Part shown: piece after piece, positions 53,620-62,952 of the stretch
How positions within the stretch are numbered: the stretch's first letter is position 1
Layout: each line of letters opens with the position of its first letter
From: Planococcus shixiaomingii
GTDB lineage: Bacteria > Bacillota > Bacilli > Bacillales_A > Planococcaceae
NCBI RefSeq assembly: GCF_030413615.1
Contig: NZ_CP129236.1
Coordinates: forward strand, 2,898,001-2,962,000
DNA length: 64,000 bases
Reading direction: 5' to 3'
Notes under the pieces: model-generated
Databases searched by the model: none
Seen by the model: the letters and a program-made list of their open reading frames with translations, nothing else
Told to the model about the DNA's origin: nothing
Made by a program: the position numbers and the translations under genes

Positions 53620-54162
53620 TCAATTGAATAACCTGCCGCGCCGAACCGTGCGGATCCAAAAGCCTCCGTGGATGGTTTTCGAATCGTTCGCTACAACAAA
53701 CGCTTGCGGCTCCAAATCTTTAATCGTCTGGTACAGTTTCATTTCGTGTTTTTTCGGTGTCAGAATCTGCAGAGAGCGGCGTGGGCCTTCATGTCCGTTC
53801 GTCTCCCAATCCGTTACGCCGTAACCTTCCTCCCGCAGCTGCTTCGATAATCGGTCCGAGTTATCTGGAGAGACAACAGTAGCTGTAACATAGCCTAAAG
53901 TCAATTTGTCTTCAATTACAGAACCCACGATAATCCCGGCCCCGAAACCGACCGCATACGAAATTAAATTTTGGATTTCCGAAATGTTTTGAAGCACCAA
54001 ACCTAAACCAAGAATGTTAATAATAACTTCTAGCACCGACAAAGCGGCGGCAGAATACCGGTAGCCTTTCATCATCAAAATCATCCGGACCGTCGATAGC
54101 GTTACATAAACGATACTGATCATGAATATGACAATGACTAGTACAATAGGATTTAAGTCCAA
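53620..54162 (-). CDS. DUF2179 membrane protein (YebE-like)
   Basis: A 180-residue protein with three hydrophobic segments (about residues 5-28, 40-60, 66-84) carrying VTLSTVRMILMMKGYRYSAAALSVLEVIINILGLGLVL, then a cytoplasmic DUF2179 domain (about 95-180, with LREEGYGVTDWETNGHEGPRRSLQILTPKKHE and FWIRTVRRGR). This matches B. subtilis YebE in length and order. DUF2179 domains may bind small ligands; the role is unknown. The start is TTG, with AGAAGG upstream. Confidence 0.9.
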   Translation of the reverse strand: MDLNPIVLVIVIFMISIVYVTLSTVRMILMMKGYRYSAAALSVLEVIINILGLGLVLQNISEIQNLISYAVGFGAGIIVGSVIEDKLTLGYVTATVVSPDNSDRLSKQLREEGYGVTDWETNGHEGPRRSLQILTPKKHEMKLYQTIKDLEPQAFVVANDSKTIHGGFWIRTVRRGRLFN

Positions 54163-54292
54163 AGTAAAAAACCTTCTTCCTAACAGTTTATATTTTCCAT
54201 TTTTATTTTTCTGTTATAATTCTCTTCCCGCTTCTTAAGAAGCTAAACGTATCAAAATAATTCGAAATGAAGAACTTATATTCTTATTAAGA

Positions 54293-54348
54293 GCAAAAAC
54301 CCAAGGAGCAGTCAAAATTAAAATTTTGACTGCTCCTTGGGTTTTTAA
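54293..54348 (-). terminator. terminator of the flagellar operon, 25-bp perfect stem
   Basis: AAAAACCCAAGGAGCAGTCAAAATT (25 nt given by position 54295-54319) pairs perfectly with 54322-54346 around two bases, and both strands end in T runs. It lies 60 bp past the last PilZ gene and closes the long flagellar transcription unit. Confidence 0.93.
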
Positions 54349-54407
54349 ATTTGAACACAATACATAGAAGCAAAATACTGCTCTTAAGATTTTTGAAGAA
54401 AAATAAT

Positions 54408-54761
54408 TTATTCGGTTATAAGCGCTTCTTTACGCTGACGGATCAAATATTTGTTCAATTCTTTAAACAGTTCAGTGTATGTATCATGGTCAGTATTGAA
54501 CTCTATTCCATACTCGATTTCACCGTTACTGGCCCCTTTGCGGACAATTATGCCTTCAACTATGAACGAGCTGTTTAAGAATTTAAATCGGCATTCCAAT
54601 TCTGTCTGCAACGGCATATTAAGAGAAGAGACGAATCGCAATCCTTTTGCACTTAAATCATAAATTTGTACAGCTAAAAAATCATGCTCTGGGATTAAAA
54701 TTTCTCCTTCTAACGCATTGTTAAAATTTACTCGAAAAAACTCCCGCCGATTGTTGCTCAC
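54408..54761 (-). CDS. PilZ-domain protein (copy 1)
   Basis: A single-domain PilZ protein of 117 residues. NNRREFFRVNF at 3-13 contains the RxxxR arm and IYDLSAKGLRF near 33-43 the D/NxSxxG motif; together they bind cyclic di-GMP in known PilZ proteins. It should sense that messenger, and the place at the end of the flagellar operon suggests a role in motility control (as with B. subtilis YpfA/DgrA), though it lacks the YcgR N-domain. The start is GTG. It is a paralogue of the adjacent PilZ gene. Confidence 0.85.
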   Translation of the reverse strand: MSNNRREFFRVNFNNALEGEILIPEHDFLAVQIYDLSAKGLRFVSSLNMPLQTELECRFKFLNSSFIVEGIIVRKGASNGEIEYGIEFNTDHDTYTELFKELNKYLIRQRKEALITE

Positions 54762-54828
54762 TTTGTTTCCTCCTACATCTTAATAAGATGTTTGACCTTA
54801 TAAAGACGTCACTAATTTTTTCTCTATT

Positions 54829-55182
54829 TTATGCTTCTTCCAACGTGCCTTTGCGTTTACGAATCTGATAGTAATTTAATTGCTTGAACAGTTCGGTGAA
54901 TACATCTGGATCTAGGTTAAGCATTACCCCATAATCGATGCCTTGCCGTTCCGGAGATTTGCGAACAATAGACCCTTTTACTTTAAAAGCAATACCTAAT
55001 AAAGCAAAACTGCACACCAACTTTTTATTCATCGGAAGGTCAACTTCAGAAGAGAAACGCAGTCCCTTTACACTGACATCGTGAATGACTACCTGAAACG
55101 GGTCTTTTCCAAGTATTTCTAGCTCACCTTCTATTGGATTGCTGAATCTCACTCGAAAAAATTCACGGTGATTATTATCCAT
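54829..55182 (-). CDS. PilZ-domain protein (copy 2)
   Basis: The same length (117 residues) and layout as its neighbour: NNHREFFRVRF at 3-13 and IHDVSVKGLRF near 33-43. The first Arg of the RxxxR arm pair reads HREFFR here and RREFFR in copy 1, but R6 and R10 are kept in both, so both may bind cyclic di-GMP. The two genes are 67 bp apart. Differences in the C-terminal half suggest different partners. Confidence 0.85.
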   Translation of the reverse strand: MDNNHREFFRVRFSNPIEGELEILGKDPFQVVIHDVSVKGLRFSSEVDLPMNKKLVCSFALLGIAFKVKGSIVRKSPERQGIDYGVMLNLDPDVFTELFKQLNYYQIRKRKGTLEEA

Positions 55183-55213
55183 TTCCCTTCTCCCCCCTGA
55201 TTGAAATTAACCT

Positions 55214-55648
55214 TTACATATATAAATTGATTAACAGACCTTTGATTTCGCCAATCATTTCAAGCAATTCGATGCCGTCTTTTTCGTTAATTAGCACTTC
55301 ATCCTGAAGTTCCAGAAGTTTTTTATCAATCACTTCTAGCAACTGGTGAGTCTTCATGCCTCCTGAATGGAAACTTTTCTTTTCAGACAATTGCAACCCC
55401 ATGCCCAATGATTCCCCAATAAACTGCTTGACCAGTTTTTTATAATCTCTTAAATTTTCAAGCGTTTTTTGTTTTGCTAGTTTCTGTCCATAGTTATCAA
55501 TCCGGGACATCAGTTGGTTAAGTGTATCCATTTGCATTTTAACTTGGGATTTTCGAATGACGTTCGCAAAAGAGTCGGCAGTTTTAGTTTCTACCGGATT
55601 TTTTTGGATTCTGTCACTTGGAAAATTCGTTTGTCTGTCAATACGCAA
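55214..55648 (-). CDS. YaaR-family (DUF327) protein
   Basis: A 144-residue helical protein with the YaaR pattern: SFANVIRKSQVKMQMDTLNQLMSRIDNYGQKLAKQKTLENLRDYKKLVKQFIGE in outline around residues 26-85 and a final LLEMIGEIKGLLINLYM. In B. subtilis yaaR lies elsewhere (near yaaQ) and is linked to biofilm behaviour; here it sits between swrB and the PilZ genes. The listed frame starts at a GTG at 55657, but TTG at 55648 has GAGGTG six bases upstream and is preferred. Confidence 0.82.
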   Translation of the reverse strand: MRIDRQTNFPSDRIQKNPVETKTADSFANVIRKSQVKMQMDTLNQLMSRIDNYGQKLAKQKTLENLRDYKKLVKQFIGESLGMGLQLSEKKSFHSGGMKTHQLLEVIDKKLLELQDEVLINEKDGIELLEMIGEIKGLLINLYM

Positions 55649-55663
55649 AGCGCGCACCTCATT

Positions 55664-56137
55664 CTACTTTTGATGACTTTTCTTTTTACTGTTAAGATTG
55701 ATTGCAAGTTCTACTTGGCCACGGTCGATCTGCAGTACTTTAGCAATTTGCGTGGCTGAAAAACCTTGTTTATACAGCTGTGAAATTTTTTCGTGTTCAG
55801 GAACGGGAAGAGATGAATTTCGAAGATTTCCTTCTTTTTCTTCGAGTTTTACAGAGATTTGTTCGACTGCTGACAGGCCGGCAAGTTTTTCTTCTAACGC
55901 ACTGATTTTCTCTTCAATTCCACTTTCTTTAATTTTAATATAATTGAACATTTTTAGATAGAGCTCATCGTTCTTTTTCTCTAATTTATCTACAAAATCT
56001 TCCATACTTTGGGCAATCGCTTCGTTTTCTTCTATTATATGCTGGCGCTGCTGTTTAATTTCCGAGATACCAATACACGAACGAATATTGAGAAAAACTG
56101 CCAATAGAAGCAACACTGCGACAATCAGCCATTCCAT
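55664..56137 (-). CDS. swrB: SwrB-like flagellar assembly protein
   Basis: A 157-residue protein with one N-terminal membrane helix (about 3-18), a long coiled coil (about 25-110) and a C-terminal helix-turn-helix-like stretch (HEKISQLYKQGFSATQIAKVLQIDRGQVELAINL). This layout and the position directly after sigD match B. subtilis SwrB (167 residues), which promotes flagellar type III export and swarming. ATG with AAGGTGATT upstream. Confidence 0.8.
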   Translation of the reverse strand: MEWLIVAVLLLLAVFLNIRSCIGISEIKQQRQHIIEENEAIAQSMEDFVDKLEKKNDELYLKMFNYIKIKESGIEEKISALEEKLAGLSAVEQISVKLEEKEGNLRNSSLPVPEHEKISQLYKQGFSATQIAKVLQIDRGQVELAINLNSKKKSHQK

Positions 56138-56171
56138 GCAATCACCTTAACCTTCTATACCTAAATCAGGA

Positions 56172-56987
56172 TCATTTATTTTCGTGTGTAGCCTGCATCG
56201 CCGCATTCAAACGCAGCATCGCTTTTGAATGCAGTTGAGATACCCGTGACACGCTGACGCTTAACACTTCAGCAATTTCCGTTAACTTCAATTCCTCGTA
56301 ATAACACAAGGATACAACGAGTTTTTCTTTTTCTGGTAGACGTTCAATCGCTTGGGCCAATGTAGCTTTCATGTCTTGGTCTGATACATTGCGCTCCGGT
56401 GAAATCGCACTGTCATCTTCAATCAAATGATATTTCCCCGATGGCTCATTATCTTCGTAAGCTGTCTCATCAATGGAAACCATCGCCGACAAAGCCGCTT
56501 CAGAGACGGTTTTATTTAACTCGTTTTTTGTAATTCCGAGATACACACTGACTTCTTCATCTGTGACAGAAGCGCCGTTTTGCTGCTCTAGAACCGCATA
56601 CGCTTTTTCAATTTTCTTCACTTTGTCACGAACTGAACGCGGCAGCCAATCACTATGCCGGAGTCCATCAATAATCGCACCTTTTATGCGCCACGTAGCG
56701 TAAGTTTCAAACTTTAAGTCGCGCTCGGGATTGAATTTGTCGAGCGCATCAAGCAAACCTTCATATGCTAAGCTGCGTATATCATCTTTATCCACCGACT
56801 TTGGTAAGCTGATCATAAAACGTTGGATCAAAAAATCGACCAGCGGCAAATAGCGTTCGACTAAATATTCTCCCGCAGCAGGATCACGGTCTTTTTGCCA
56901 GCCTTCCCAGTAGCTTTTTTCGTATGTCATCAATTTACTGTTCAATCCCTTTTCACCACCATTTTTTTGATAAAGCGCACGCGTCAC
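56172..56987 (-). CDS. sigD: flagellar/motility RNA polymerase sigma factor
   Basis: A FliA/WhiG-family sigma factor of 271 residues that directs late flagellar, chemotaxis and autolysin genes. Region 2 has LVDFLIQRFMISLPKSVDKDDIRSLAYEGLLDALDKFNPERDLKFETYATWRIKGAIIDGLRHSDWLPRS in outline (about 49-120), region 3 VTDEEVSVYLGITKNEL, and region 4 LPEKEKLVVSLCYYEELKLTEIAEVLSVSVSRVSQLHSKA (about 217-256). The GTG start overlaps the flhG stop by 4 bp. A later TTG or ATG (MTYEKSYW) inside the frame would give a protein nearer the B. subtilis length of 254, so the start is not certain. Confidence 0.95.
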   Translation of the reverse strand: MTRALYQKNGGEKGLNSKLMTYEKSYWEGWQKDRDPAAGEYLVERYLPLVDFLIQRFMISLPKSVDKDDIRSLAYEGLLDALDKFNPERDLKFETYATWRIKGAIIDGLRHSDWLPRSVRDKVKKIEKAYAVLEQQNGASVTDEEVSVYLGITKNELNKTVSEAALSAMVSIDETAYEDNEPSGKYHLIEDDSAISPERNVSDQDMKATLAQAIERLPEKEKLVVSLCYYEELKLTEIAEVLSVSVSRVSQLHSKAMLRLNAAMQATHENK

Positions 56988-57841
56988 TTAAAAAGCATCT
57001 TCAATAAAAAACCTTTGATGCCAAGCTTATACGGCACCGGAAGGTCAAGAAATTCACTCGTTAACTTTTGGATTGCTTTGGAAGCATGTGTTCCTGGATA
57101 AGCCAGCAAAAACGGCGTTTGCTTTTTTACCGCAGCTGGAATGTTTGTATCGCTCGGGATATATCCTAATGTTCCTATTTGTTTTCCCAAAAACTGCTCC
57201 GTCACTTTTTTGAAGTTTTCAGCTGTCTGGATTCCTTCTTTTTCACTCATGCATTGATTGACCACCAATTTCAAATGGACATTGGGATCTTTTGCATGAA
57301 CCATCTTAACGACAGAATAGGCGTCGGTGATAGACGTCGGTTCCGGTGTCGTCACAAGGATCACATCGTCCGCCGCCAGTATAAAGCGCAGATTTTCATA
57401 AGTTAATCCTGCTCCGGTATCCAAAATGATATAGTCCACTAAGCCTTGAATTTCACTAAGTTCCTTAAAAAACTTGTTCAATTTCGATTCATCCATCTGA
57501 AATAAATCGTTAAATCCAGTCCCTCCGGAAATAAATAGTAAGCCGTTTGGTCCTTCTTCAATGACGTCCCATATCGCCAAGTCCTTCTCGAGCATCGTGG
57601 CAATGGTTTCTTCAGGAGACCGGCCAAGGAGCACATCAATATTGGCAAAGCCTAAATCCACATCAAAAATCAGGACTTTCTTATTTTGTTCAACAAGTCC
57701 TAGCGCGAAATTCAAGGCAAAGTTTGATTTGCCGACTCCGCCTTTACCGCTTGTAACAGCCAAAATGCGGGTTTGTCTCCGCTCTTTCTTGGACTTTTTT
57801 TGCATGACTTTATCTCTCAACTGTTTTGCTTGATCAATCAT
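56984..57841 (-). CDS. flhG: MinD-like ATPase controlling flagellar number
   Basis: A ParA/MinD-family ATPase of 285 residues (YlxH in B. subtilis) that works with FlhF to set flagellar number and placement at the membrane. The deviant Walker A motif GKGGVGKS lies near residue 34, the DVDLGFANIDVLLG segment near 63 and LDTGAG near 139. The N-terminal QAKQLRDKVMQ stretch fits the FlhF-activating helix. A start at 57847 is possible; the ATG at 57841 has GGGGAAG at better spacing. It overlaps both neighbours. Confidence 0.93.
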   Translation of the reverse strand: MIDQAKQLRDKVMQKKSKKERRQTRILAVTSGKGGVGKSNFALNFALGLVEQNKKVLIFDVDLGFANIDVLLGRSPEETIATMLEKDLAIWDVIEEGPNGLLFISGGTGFNDLFQMDESKLNKFFKELSEIQGLVDYIILDTGAGLTYENLRFILAADDVILVTTPEPTSITDAYSVVKMVHAKDPNVHLKLVVNQCMSEKEGIQTAENFKKVTEQFLGKQIGTLGYIPSDTNIPAAVKKQTPFLLAYPGTHASKAIQKLTSEFLDLPVPYKLGIKGFLLKMLFK

Positions 57842-58991
57842 TTTCATCTTCCCCTAATACGAAGTTTGCGATCAACTCGGGAGTTACTGTTAATATATCG
57901 TCTGGAACGTTTTGTCCGTTGGCAATGTGGCGTATCGGGATCGAGTAATGATAAATCAAATTCAATATGGCTCCAGCTGAACTGGTCTCGTCTTTTTTCG
58001 TTAACAACAGCTGATCCATTTGGATGGTTTGGAAATTATCAATGATTTTTCTCATATCCTCATATTTTGCAGTGAGGCTCAAAACTAAGTTAATTTGAAT
58101 TTTATTTTTATCTGGCAGCATTGCTTCCAAGTCATCGATATACTGCTTTTGCTGGTAGTTGCGGCCTGCTGTATCCATCAGGATAATATCGCAATCTGTT
58201 AAGTCCGATAGTGCCTTGATGACGTCCGACGATGACTCCGCCACTTTGATTGGGATATTCAAGATACTGGCATAGGTTTTCAATTGCTCAACAGCTGCAA
58301 TCCGGTACGTATCAGAAGTGATCAAGCCAACTTTTTTATCTTCCCGAAGCATCAAGTCCGCCGCAATTTTAGCAATCGTCGTCGTCTTGCCGACTCCAGT
58401 AGGGCCGATAAAACAAATGATGTCCGGATCTTTTTCAACCGGCTTTTTTTGATGCTCTTTTACCATATTAATGATTTCGCTGCGTGCCAAATCCGCTAAT
58501 TCTTTCTCAGTTGAAGCTGGGCGTTCTTCTAGAGCAAGCATCATTTTTGTATATATGTCAGACTGTATTTCCGATGCAATGTCCTGTTGATTTAATCGTT
58601 GATTCAGCGGTTTTAGCGCTTCCGGCAGACGGTCTTCGCCGATCACCTGCATCATCACATGCTTGATGTTTTTCAATTCATTTATCAAGTGGTCGTTGGA
58701 AACGTCTTGGGTTTTCATGAACGTTTTTTCAGATGGCGCAAATACAGGGGCCGGATTTTTTTCTGGGATCGGCTGAATCGCCGGCTTTGTTTTCTCCACC
58801 GATTTCTTCTTTTCCGCCTGCTGAGTTTCAACAGCCGCAATCACTTCAAGTTTTTCTTTTTTGAAAAACCCGAGAAATCCCCCCGTTTTAATTTTCTTAG
58901 TATTTAAAATCAAGGCGTCAGATCCGAGATCTCGTTTAATCATAGGAATCGCTTCAGTCATATTTTGTACAATATAAGTTTTCAATCTCAT
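57834..58991 (-). CDS. flhF: SRP-type GTPase for flagellar placement
   Basis: A 385-residue SRP-family GTPase. The basic N-terminal B domain (MRLKTYIVQNMTEAIPMIKRDLGSDALILNTKKIKTGG) is followed by a variable linker to about 115 and the NG domain. GPTGVGKTT at 196-204 is the P-loop; LITSDTYRIAAVEQLKTYA near 217, LMDTAGRN near 270 and TKKDETSSAGAIL near 330 are the other GTPase motifs. FlhF recruits the first flagellar basal-body parts to their site. Its ATG overlaps the flhA stop by one base (TAATG). Confidence 0.95.
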   Translation of the reverse strand: MRLKTYIVQNMTEAIPMIKRDLGSDALILNTKKIKTGGFLGFFKKEKLEVIAAVETQQAEKKKSVEKTKPAIQPIPEKNPAPVFAPSEKTFMKTQDVSNDHLINELKNIKHVMMQVIGEDRLPEALKPLNQRLNQQDIASEIQSDIYTKMMLALEERPASTEKELADLARSEIINMVKEHQKKPVEKDPDIICFIGPTGVGKTTTIAKIAADLMLREDKKVGLITSDTYRIAAVEQLKTYASILNIPIKVAESSSDVIKALSDLTDCDIILMDTAGRNYQQKQYIDDLEAMLPDKNKIQINLVLSLTAKYEDMRKIIDNFQTIQMDQLLLTKKDETSSAGAILNLIYHYSIPIRHIANGQNVPDDILTVTPELIANFVLGEDEND

Positions 58992-61045
58992 TATGAACTA
59001 ACCACCCCGCCAATATTAACCACTCCAACACTTTGAATCTCAACTTCCGGTTCTAATTCGTTGTAAGACAATACCGGAAGGTCTGGTGCAAAGCGCTCGA
59101 TAAACTGCCGCATATACATCCGGATTGCAGGAGACGTCAATAAAATCGGCTGAACACCGGTCTGCTGTAATTGTGCCGCTTGTTCAGAAATCCGCTGGAA
59201 AATCTGCTGAGAAGATTCAGGGTCAATTGACAAATAGCTGCCTTGATCTGTCCGGTGCACGGAATCCGCAAATTTCTTTTCAAGGCTTGCGCCAGCTGTA
59301 ATTACTTGCAAAGGTTCCCGTGCAGTCGCGTATTGCAATGTGATTTGTCTCGATAATGCTTGGCGCACATATTCAGTCAATACATCCGGATCTTTTGTAT
59401 GGGCTGAATAATCAGCCAAAGTTTCTAAAATCATAAGCAAGTTACGGATTGAAACTTTTTCTTTTAACAACTTCATCAATACTTTTTGCACTTCACCGAT
59501 CGCCATCATATTCGGAATCAGCTCTTCTACAACAGCTGGCGAACTTTCACGTATGTTTTCGATCAATGCTTTTACTTCTTGGCGTCCAATCAATTCATGG
59601 GCATGGCGCTTGATGACTTCAGTCAGGTGGGTCGACACAACAGAAGGTGGATCGACAATGGCATAGCCAGACATTTCCGCTTCTTCTTTCATGTCTTCAT
59701 TGACCCAAAGAGCTGGCATTCCGAATGCCGGTTCAACTGTTTCAATACCTTCAATGCTTTCGTCGTCAATTCCAGGACTCATGGCTAAATAATGATCCAA
59801 CAGAATCTCTCCCGAAGCGACACGATTGCCTTTTATTTTTATAACATATTCGTTTGGCTGCAACTGGATATTGTCGCGTATGCGAATAACCGGAACAACG
59901 ATACCAAGTTCAATGGCGCATTGCCGGCGAATCATAATGACCCGGTCCAGCAAATCGCCGCCTTGGTTCTTATCAGCTATCGGGATTAACCCGTAACCGA
60001 ATTCAAATTCAATGGCGTCAACATGCAATAAATCAATGACACTTTCCGGACTTTTCATTTCTTCCAGTTCTTGTCCTTCAACAGAAGCTTCTTTGTCGAC
60101 AGTTTCTTCCGCTTTTAAATTTTGCTGCATCTTATAGCCGCCAAAAGCGACAAGCGCGGCAACCGGCATAACCAATAACGGGCTCAGAGGCGTAAAGACA
60201 GCAAATAATGTCAGCGTACCGGCAACGATGTAAAGCAGTTTTGGATGGGCAAAAAGCTGTTTCGTAATATCCGAACCAAGATTCCCTTCAGAAGCTGCTC
60301 GTGTTATGACGATTCCTGCAGCTGTAGAAATCAATAACGCCGGGATTTGGCTCACTAAGCCATCCCCGATTGATAACAGCGTAAAGAGCTGTGCCGCTTC
60401 TGCAAAAGGCATGCCATGAACAACCATCCCGATGATTAAACCACCGATGATGTTGATAATGACAATGATAATCCCTGCAATGGCGTCTCCTTTGACGAAT
60501 TTACTGGCACCGTCCATGGAGCCATAGAAGTCTGCTTCCTGGCCGACTTTCTCACGGCGTTTGCGTGCTTCCTGGTCGGAAATCATTCCAGCTCCGAGAT
60601 CTGCGTCAATACTCATCTGTTTTCCGGGCATCGAATCGAGTGTAAAGCGGGCTGCCACTTCGGCCACCCGTTCAGACCCTTTTGTGATGACCAAGAATTG
60701 AATAATAACCAAAATCAAGAAAACGAGAATCCCGATAACCGGGCTTCCTCCGACTACGAAATTACCAAACGTTTCAACTACTTCTCCGCCTGTCCGGTTG
60801 GTTAAAATCGAACGGGTGGTCGATACATTCAACCCAAGTCGGAACAAAGTTGTAAGCAATAACAGCGTAGGGAAAATAGAAAATTCCAATGCCTCTTTTG
60901 TATTCATCGCAACGAGAATAATGGTCAAGGAAATACTGAGGTTTATCATAATCAATACATCTAATAGTAATGGTGGAAGCGGTATTACCATCATCACGAC
61001 AATCATGATTACGGATACTAAGACAACAAAATCTTTGACTTTCAA
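58991..61045 (-). CDS. flhA: flagellar export gate protein
   Basis: The large export-gate subunit of the flagellar type III apparatus (684 residues). The N-terminal half has about eight hydrophobic segments; the FHIPEP-type cytoplasmic loop FTLDSMPGKQMSIDADLGAGMISDQEARKRREKVGQEADFYGSMDGASKFVKGDAIAG runs in outline from about residue 128 to 188. The C-terminal cytosolic domain (about 345-684) docks chaperone-substrate complexes. It follows flhB by 22 bp. Confidence 0.97.
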   Translation of the reverse strand: MKVKDFVVLVSVIMIVVMMVIPLPPLLLDVLIMINLSISLTIILVAMNTKEALEFSIFPTLLLLTTLFRLGLNVSTTRSILTNRTGGEVVETFGNFVVGGSPVIGILVFLILVIIQFLVITKGSERVAEVAARFTLDSMPGKQMSIDADLGAGMISDQEARKRREKVGQEADFYGSMDGASKFVKGDAIAGIIIVIINIIGGLIIGMVVHGMPFAEAAQLFTLLSIGDGLVSQIPALLISTAAGIVITRAASEGNLGSDITKQLFAHPKLLYIVAGTLTLFAVFTPLSPLLVMPVAALVAFGGYKMQQNLKAEETVDKEASVEGQELEEMKSPESVIDLLHVDAIEFEFGYGLIPIADKNQGGDLLDRVIMIRRQCAIELGIVVPVIRIRDNIQLQPNEYVIKIKGNRVASGEILLDHYLAMSPGIDDESIEGIETVEPAFGMPALWVNEDMKEEAEMSGYAIVDPPSVVSTHLTEVIKRHAHELIGRQEVKALIENIRESSPAVVEELIPNMMAIGEVQKVLMKLLKEKVSIRNLLMILETLADYSAHTKDPDVLTEYVRQALSRQITLQYATAREPLQVITAGASLEKKFADSVHRTDQGSYLSIDPESSQQIFQRISEQAAQLQQTGVQPILLTSPAIRMYMRQFIERFAPDLPVLSYNELEPEVEIQSVGVVNIGGVVSS

Positions 61046-61067
61046 TTTATTTCCTCCTGCGCTGTTT

Positions 61068-62162
61068 TCATTTGATCTTGCCTTTTAACCGGTAAATATA
61101 TGCTAAAACCTCGGCCACCGCTAAGAACAAATCTTCGGGTACCGTATCCCCTACTTCTACTTGTGCGTATAAAGCACGGGCGAGCGGTTTGTTTTCCATA
61201 ATCACAATGCCATGTTCTTTTGCTTTTTCTTTTATTTTCAGCGCCAGATGGTCTTTTCCCATAGCGATAACCGTGGGTGCTTCCATGGTTTCTGCATCAT
61301 ACTTGATGGCGATTGCATAATGCGTTGGGTTGGTGATGAGGACATCCGCATTCGGCAAGTCCTGAATCATTCGGTTCATGCTCATCTGTCGTTGCTGTTC
61401 TCTAATTTTCGACTTGATCAACGGATCGCCTTCCGCTTTTTTCGCTTCATCCCGCATGTCCTGCTTGGACATCCGGATGCCTTTTTCAAATTCATACTTT
61501 TGGTACATAAAATCTAAAATTGCTAAAACCATTAAGATAACGGCAGCGACTGTCACAAGTTGTGCGGTCAATCCACCAAGAAATGATAAAGAAGAGCCAA
61601 GACTTTTTTGAGACAAGAGGAACAATTCATCTTTTTTTCTCCAAAGCACGAGGAATGTAGCTGTACCGATTATGGCAATTTTCAACAGCGACTTCAGCAG
61701 TTCCACAAGCGCGCGGATGGCAAATATTCTCTTTGCGCCTTTAATCGGATCAATCCGTTCCAGCTTTGCCATTAGCGGTTCTGTTGTGAACAATGGCCCA
61801 ACCTGCACATAATTTCCGAGAGTCCCGAGCACGATTGCCGCTATCATTAGCGGCGCCATGATTTTCATAGCACTAAACGTCATTTGTTCAAACAACGTAC
61901 GTATTGTAGATGGAGTCAGTTCCCAAGAGATGTACTGTGTAAAGTTAATGCGGAAAATTGCCAGGATTTGTTCGAGCATCCAGCTGCCGGAAATGCTAAG
62001 CAGCATGATTCCGCCAAGCAGGATCAGAGCAGCGGGAACTTCAGCGCTTTTTCCGACTTGCCCTTTCTTCTTTGACTCCTGCCGTTTTTGCGGTGTCGCT
62101 TTTTCAGTTTTCTCTCCTGAAAAAAATTGTAAATCCAATCGGAGCGGAAATCTTTTATCCAC
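61068..62162 (-). CDS. flhB: flagellar export switch protein
   Basis: Controls the change of export from rod/hook to filament subunits. The 364-residue protein has four hydrophobic segments and a C-terminal cytoplasmic domain with the self-cleaving NPTH motif at 278-281. SGEKTEKATPQKRQESKKKGQV near the start is the family hallmark. The start is GTG with AGGAGGGG upstream, immediately after the fliR stop codon. Confidence 0.97.
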   Translation of the reverse strand: MDKRFPLRLDLQFFSGEKTEKATPQKRQESKKKGQVGKSAEVPAALILLGGIMLLSISGSWMLEQILAIFRINFTQYISWELTPSTIRTLFEQMTFSAMKIMAPLMIAAIVLGTLGNYVQVGPLFTTEPLMAKLERIDPIKGAKRIFAIRALVELLKSLLKIAIIGTATFLVLWRKKDELFLLSQKSLGSSLSFLGGLTAQLVTVAAVILMVLAILDFMYQKYEFEKGIRMSKQDMRDEAKKAEGDPLIKSKIREQQRQMSMNRMIQDLPNADVLITNPTHYAIAIKYDAETMEAPTVIAMGKDHLALKIKEKAKEHGIVIMENKPLARALYAQVEVGDTVPEDLFLAVAEVLAYIYRLKGKIK

Positions 62163-62945
62163 CTATGCCCCTCCTAATAAGCTAATCAGTTCGGCCATAC
62201 TGACAATAATTTTTTCAAATAAAATGTGCAATAAATAAAAGAAAATTGGCATGTAAACCAATAATAGGATAAACCCGACAAGAATTTTCACCGGAAATCC
62301 TACAGCAAAAATGTTAAGTTGAGGCACAGACTTCGCCAAGACCCCGAGAGCGATATCGACCATAAACAAGGCACCGACAATCGGCAGCGCAATTTGCAAC
62401 GCGATCAAAAACATTTCAATAAACAAATTGGTGATAAATTCAGTCACGCTTTCTATTGAAACCGCGAACGCGATGGAGTCTACAGGGAACACTTGAATGC
62501 TATGCATGACACCGTCGAGCATCAGATGATGGCCATTGATAGATAATAAGAACAACGTGGCCAGCATATACTTGAAATGGCCGATGATCGGCACTTGGCT
62601 GCCTGTCTGAGGATCCATGACACTCGCAATCGAAAAGCCCATTTGAAAGTCGATGAACGCTCCGGCAATTTGAATCGTGTACAACACCAGAGCAGCGGTA
62701 AAGCCAAGCGCTAAGCCGATAGCCAGTTCTTTTATTATCAATAAAATATAAAATGAGTCTAAAGAAATCGGTTGTTCTGTCGATATACTAGTAAAGGCGA
62801 TAAAAGCGATGAACACACTAAGGCCGATTTTGAATTGGTTTGGCACACCTTTAATCGAAAAAATCGGAGCCATGATGAAAAAACTAGTGAACCGGACGAA
62901 TATTAGCAATACGTATGGCAAAGTTTCAACAATAAAAGTCATCAT
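62163..62945 (-). CDS. fliR: flagellar export protein FliR
   Basis: A 260-residue membrane protein with about six to seven hydrophobic segments, including FVRFTSFFIMAPIFSIKGVPNQFKIGLSVFIAF near the N-terminus and the conserved GFSIASVMDPQTGSQVPIIGHF around 102-123. Part of the FliPQR export pore core. It is adjacent to flhB without a gap and follows fliQ by 7 bp. Confidence 0.96.
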   Translation of the reverse strand: MMTFIVETLPYVLLIFVRFTSFFIMAPIFSIKGVPNQFKIGLSVFIAFIAFTSISTEQPISLDSFYILLIIKELAIGLALGFTAALVLYTIQIAGAFIDFQMGFSIASVMDPQTGSQVPIIGHFKYMLATLFLLSINGHHLMLDGVMHSIQVFPVDSIAFAVSIESVTEFITNLFIEMFLIALQIALPIVGALFMVDIALGVLAKSVPQLNIFAVGFPVKILVGFILLLVYMPIFFYLLHILFEKIIVSMAELISLLGGA

Positions 62946-62952
62946 CTGGCCA

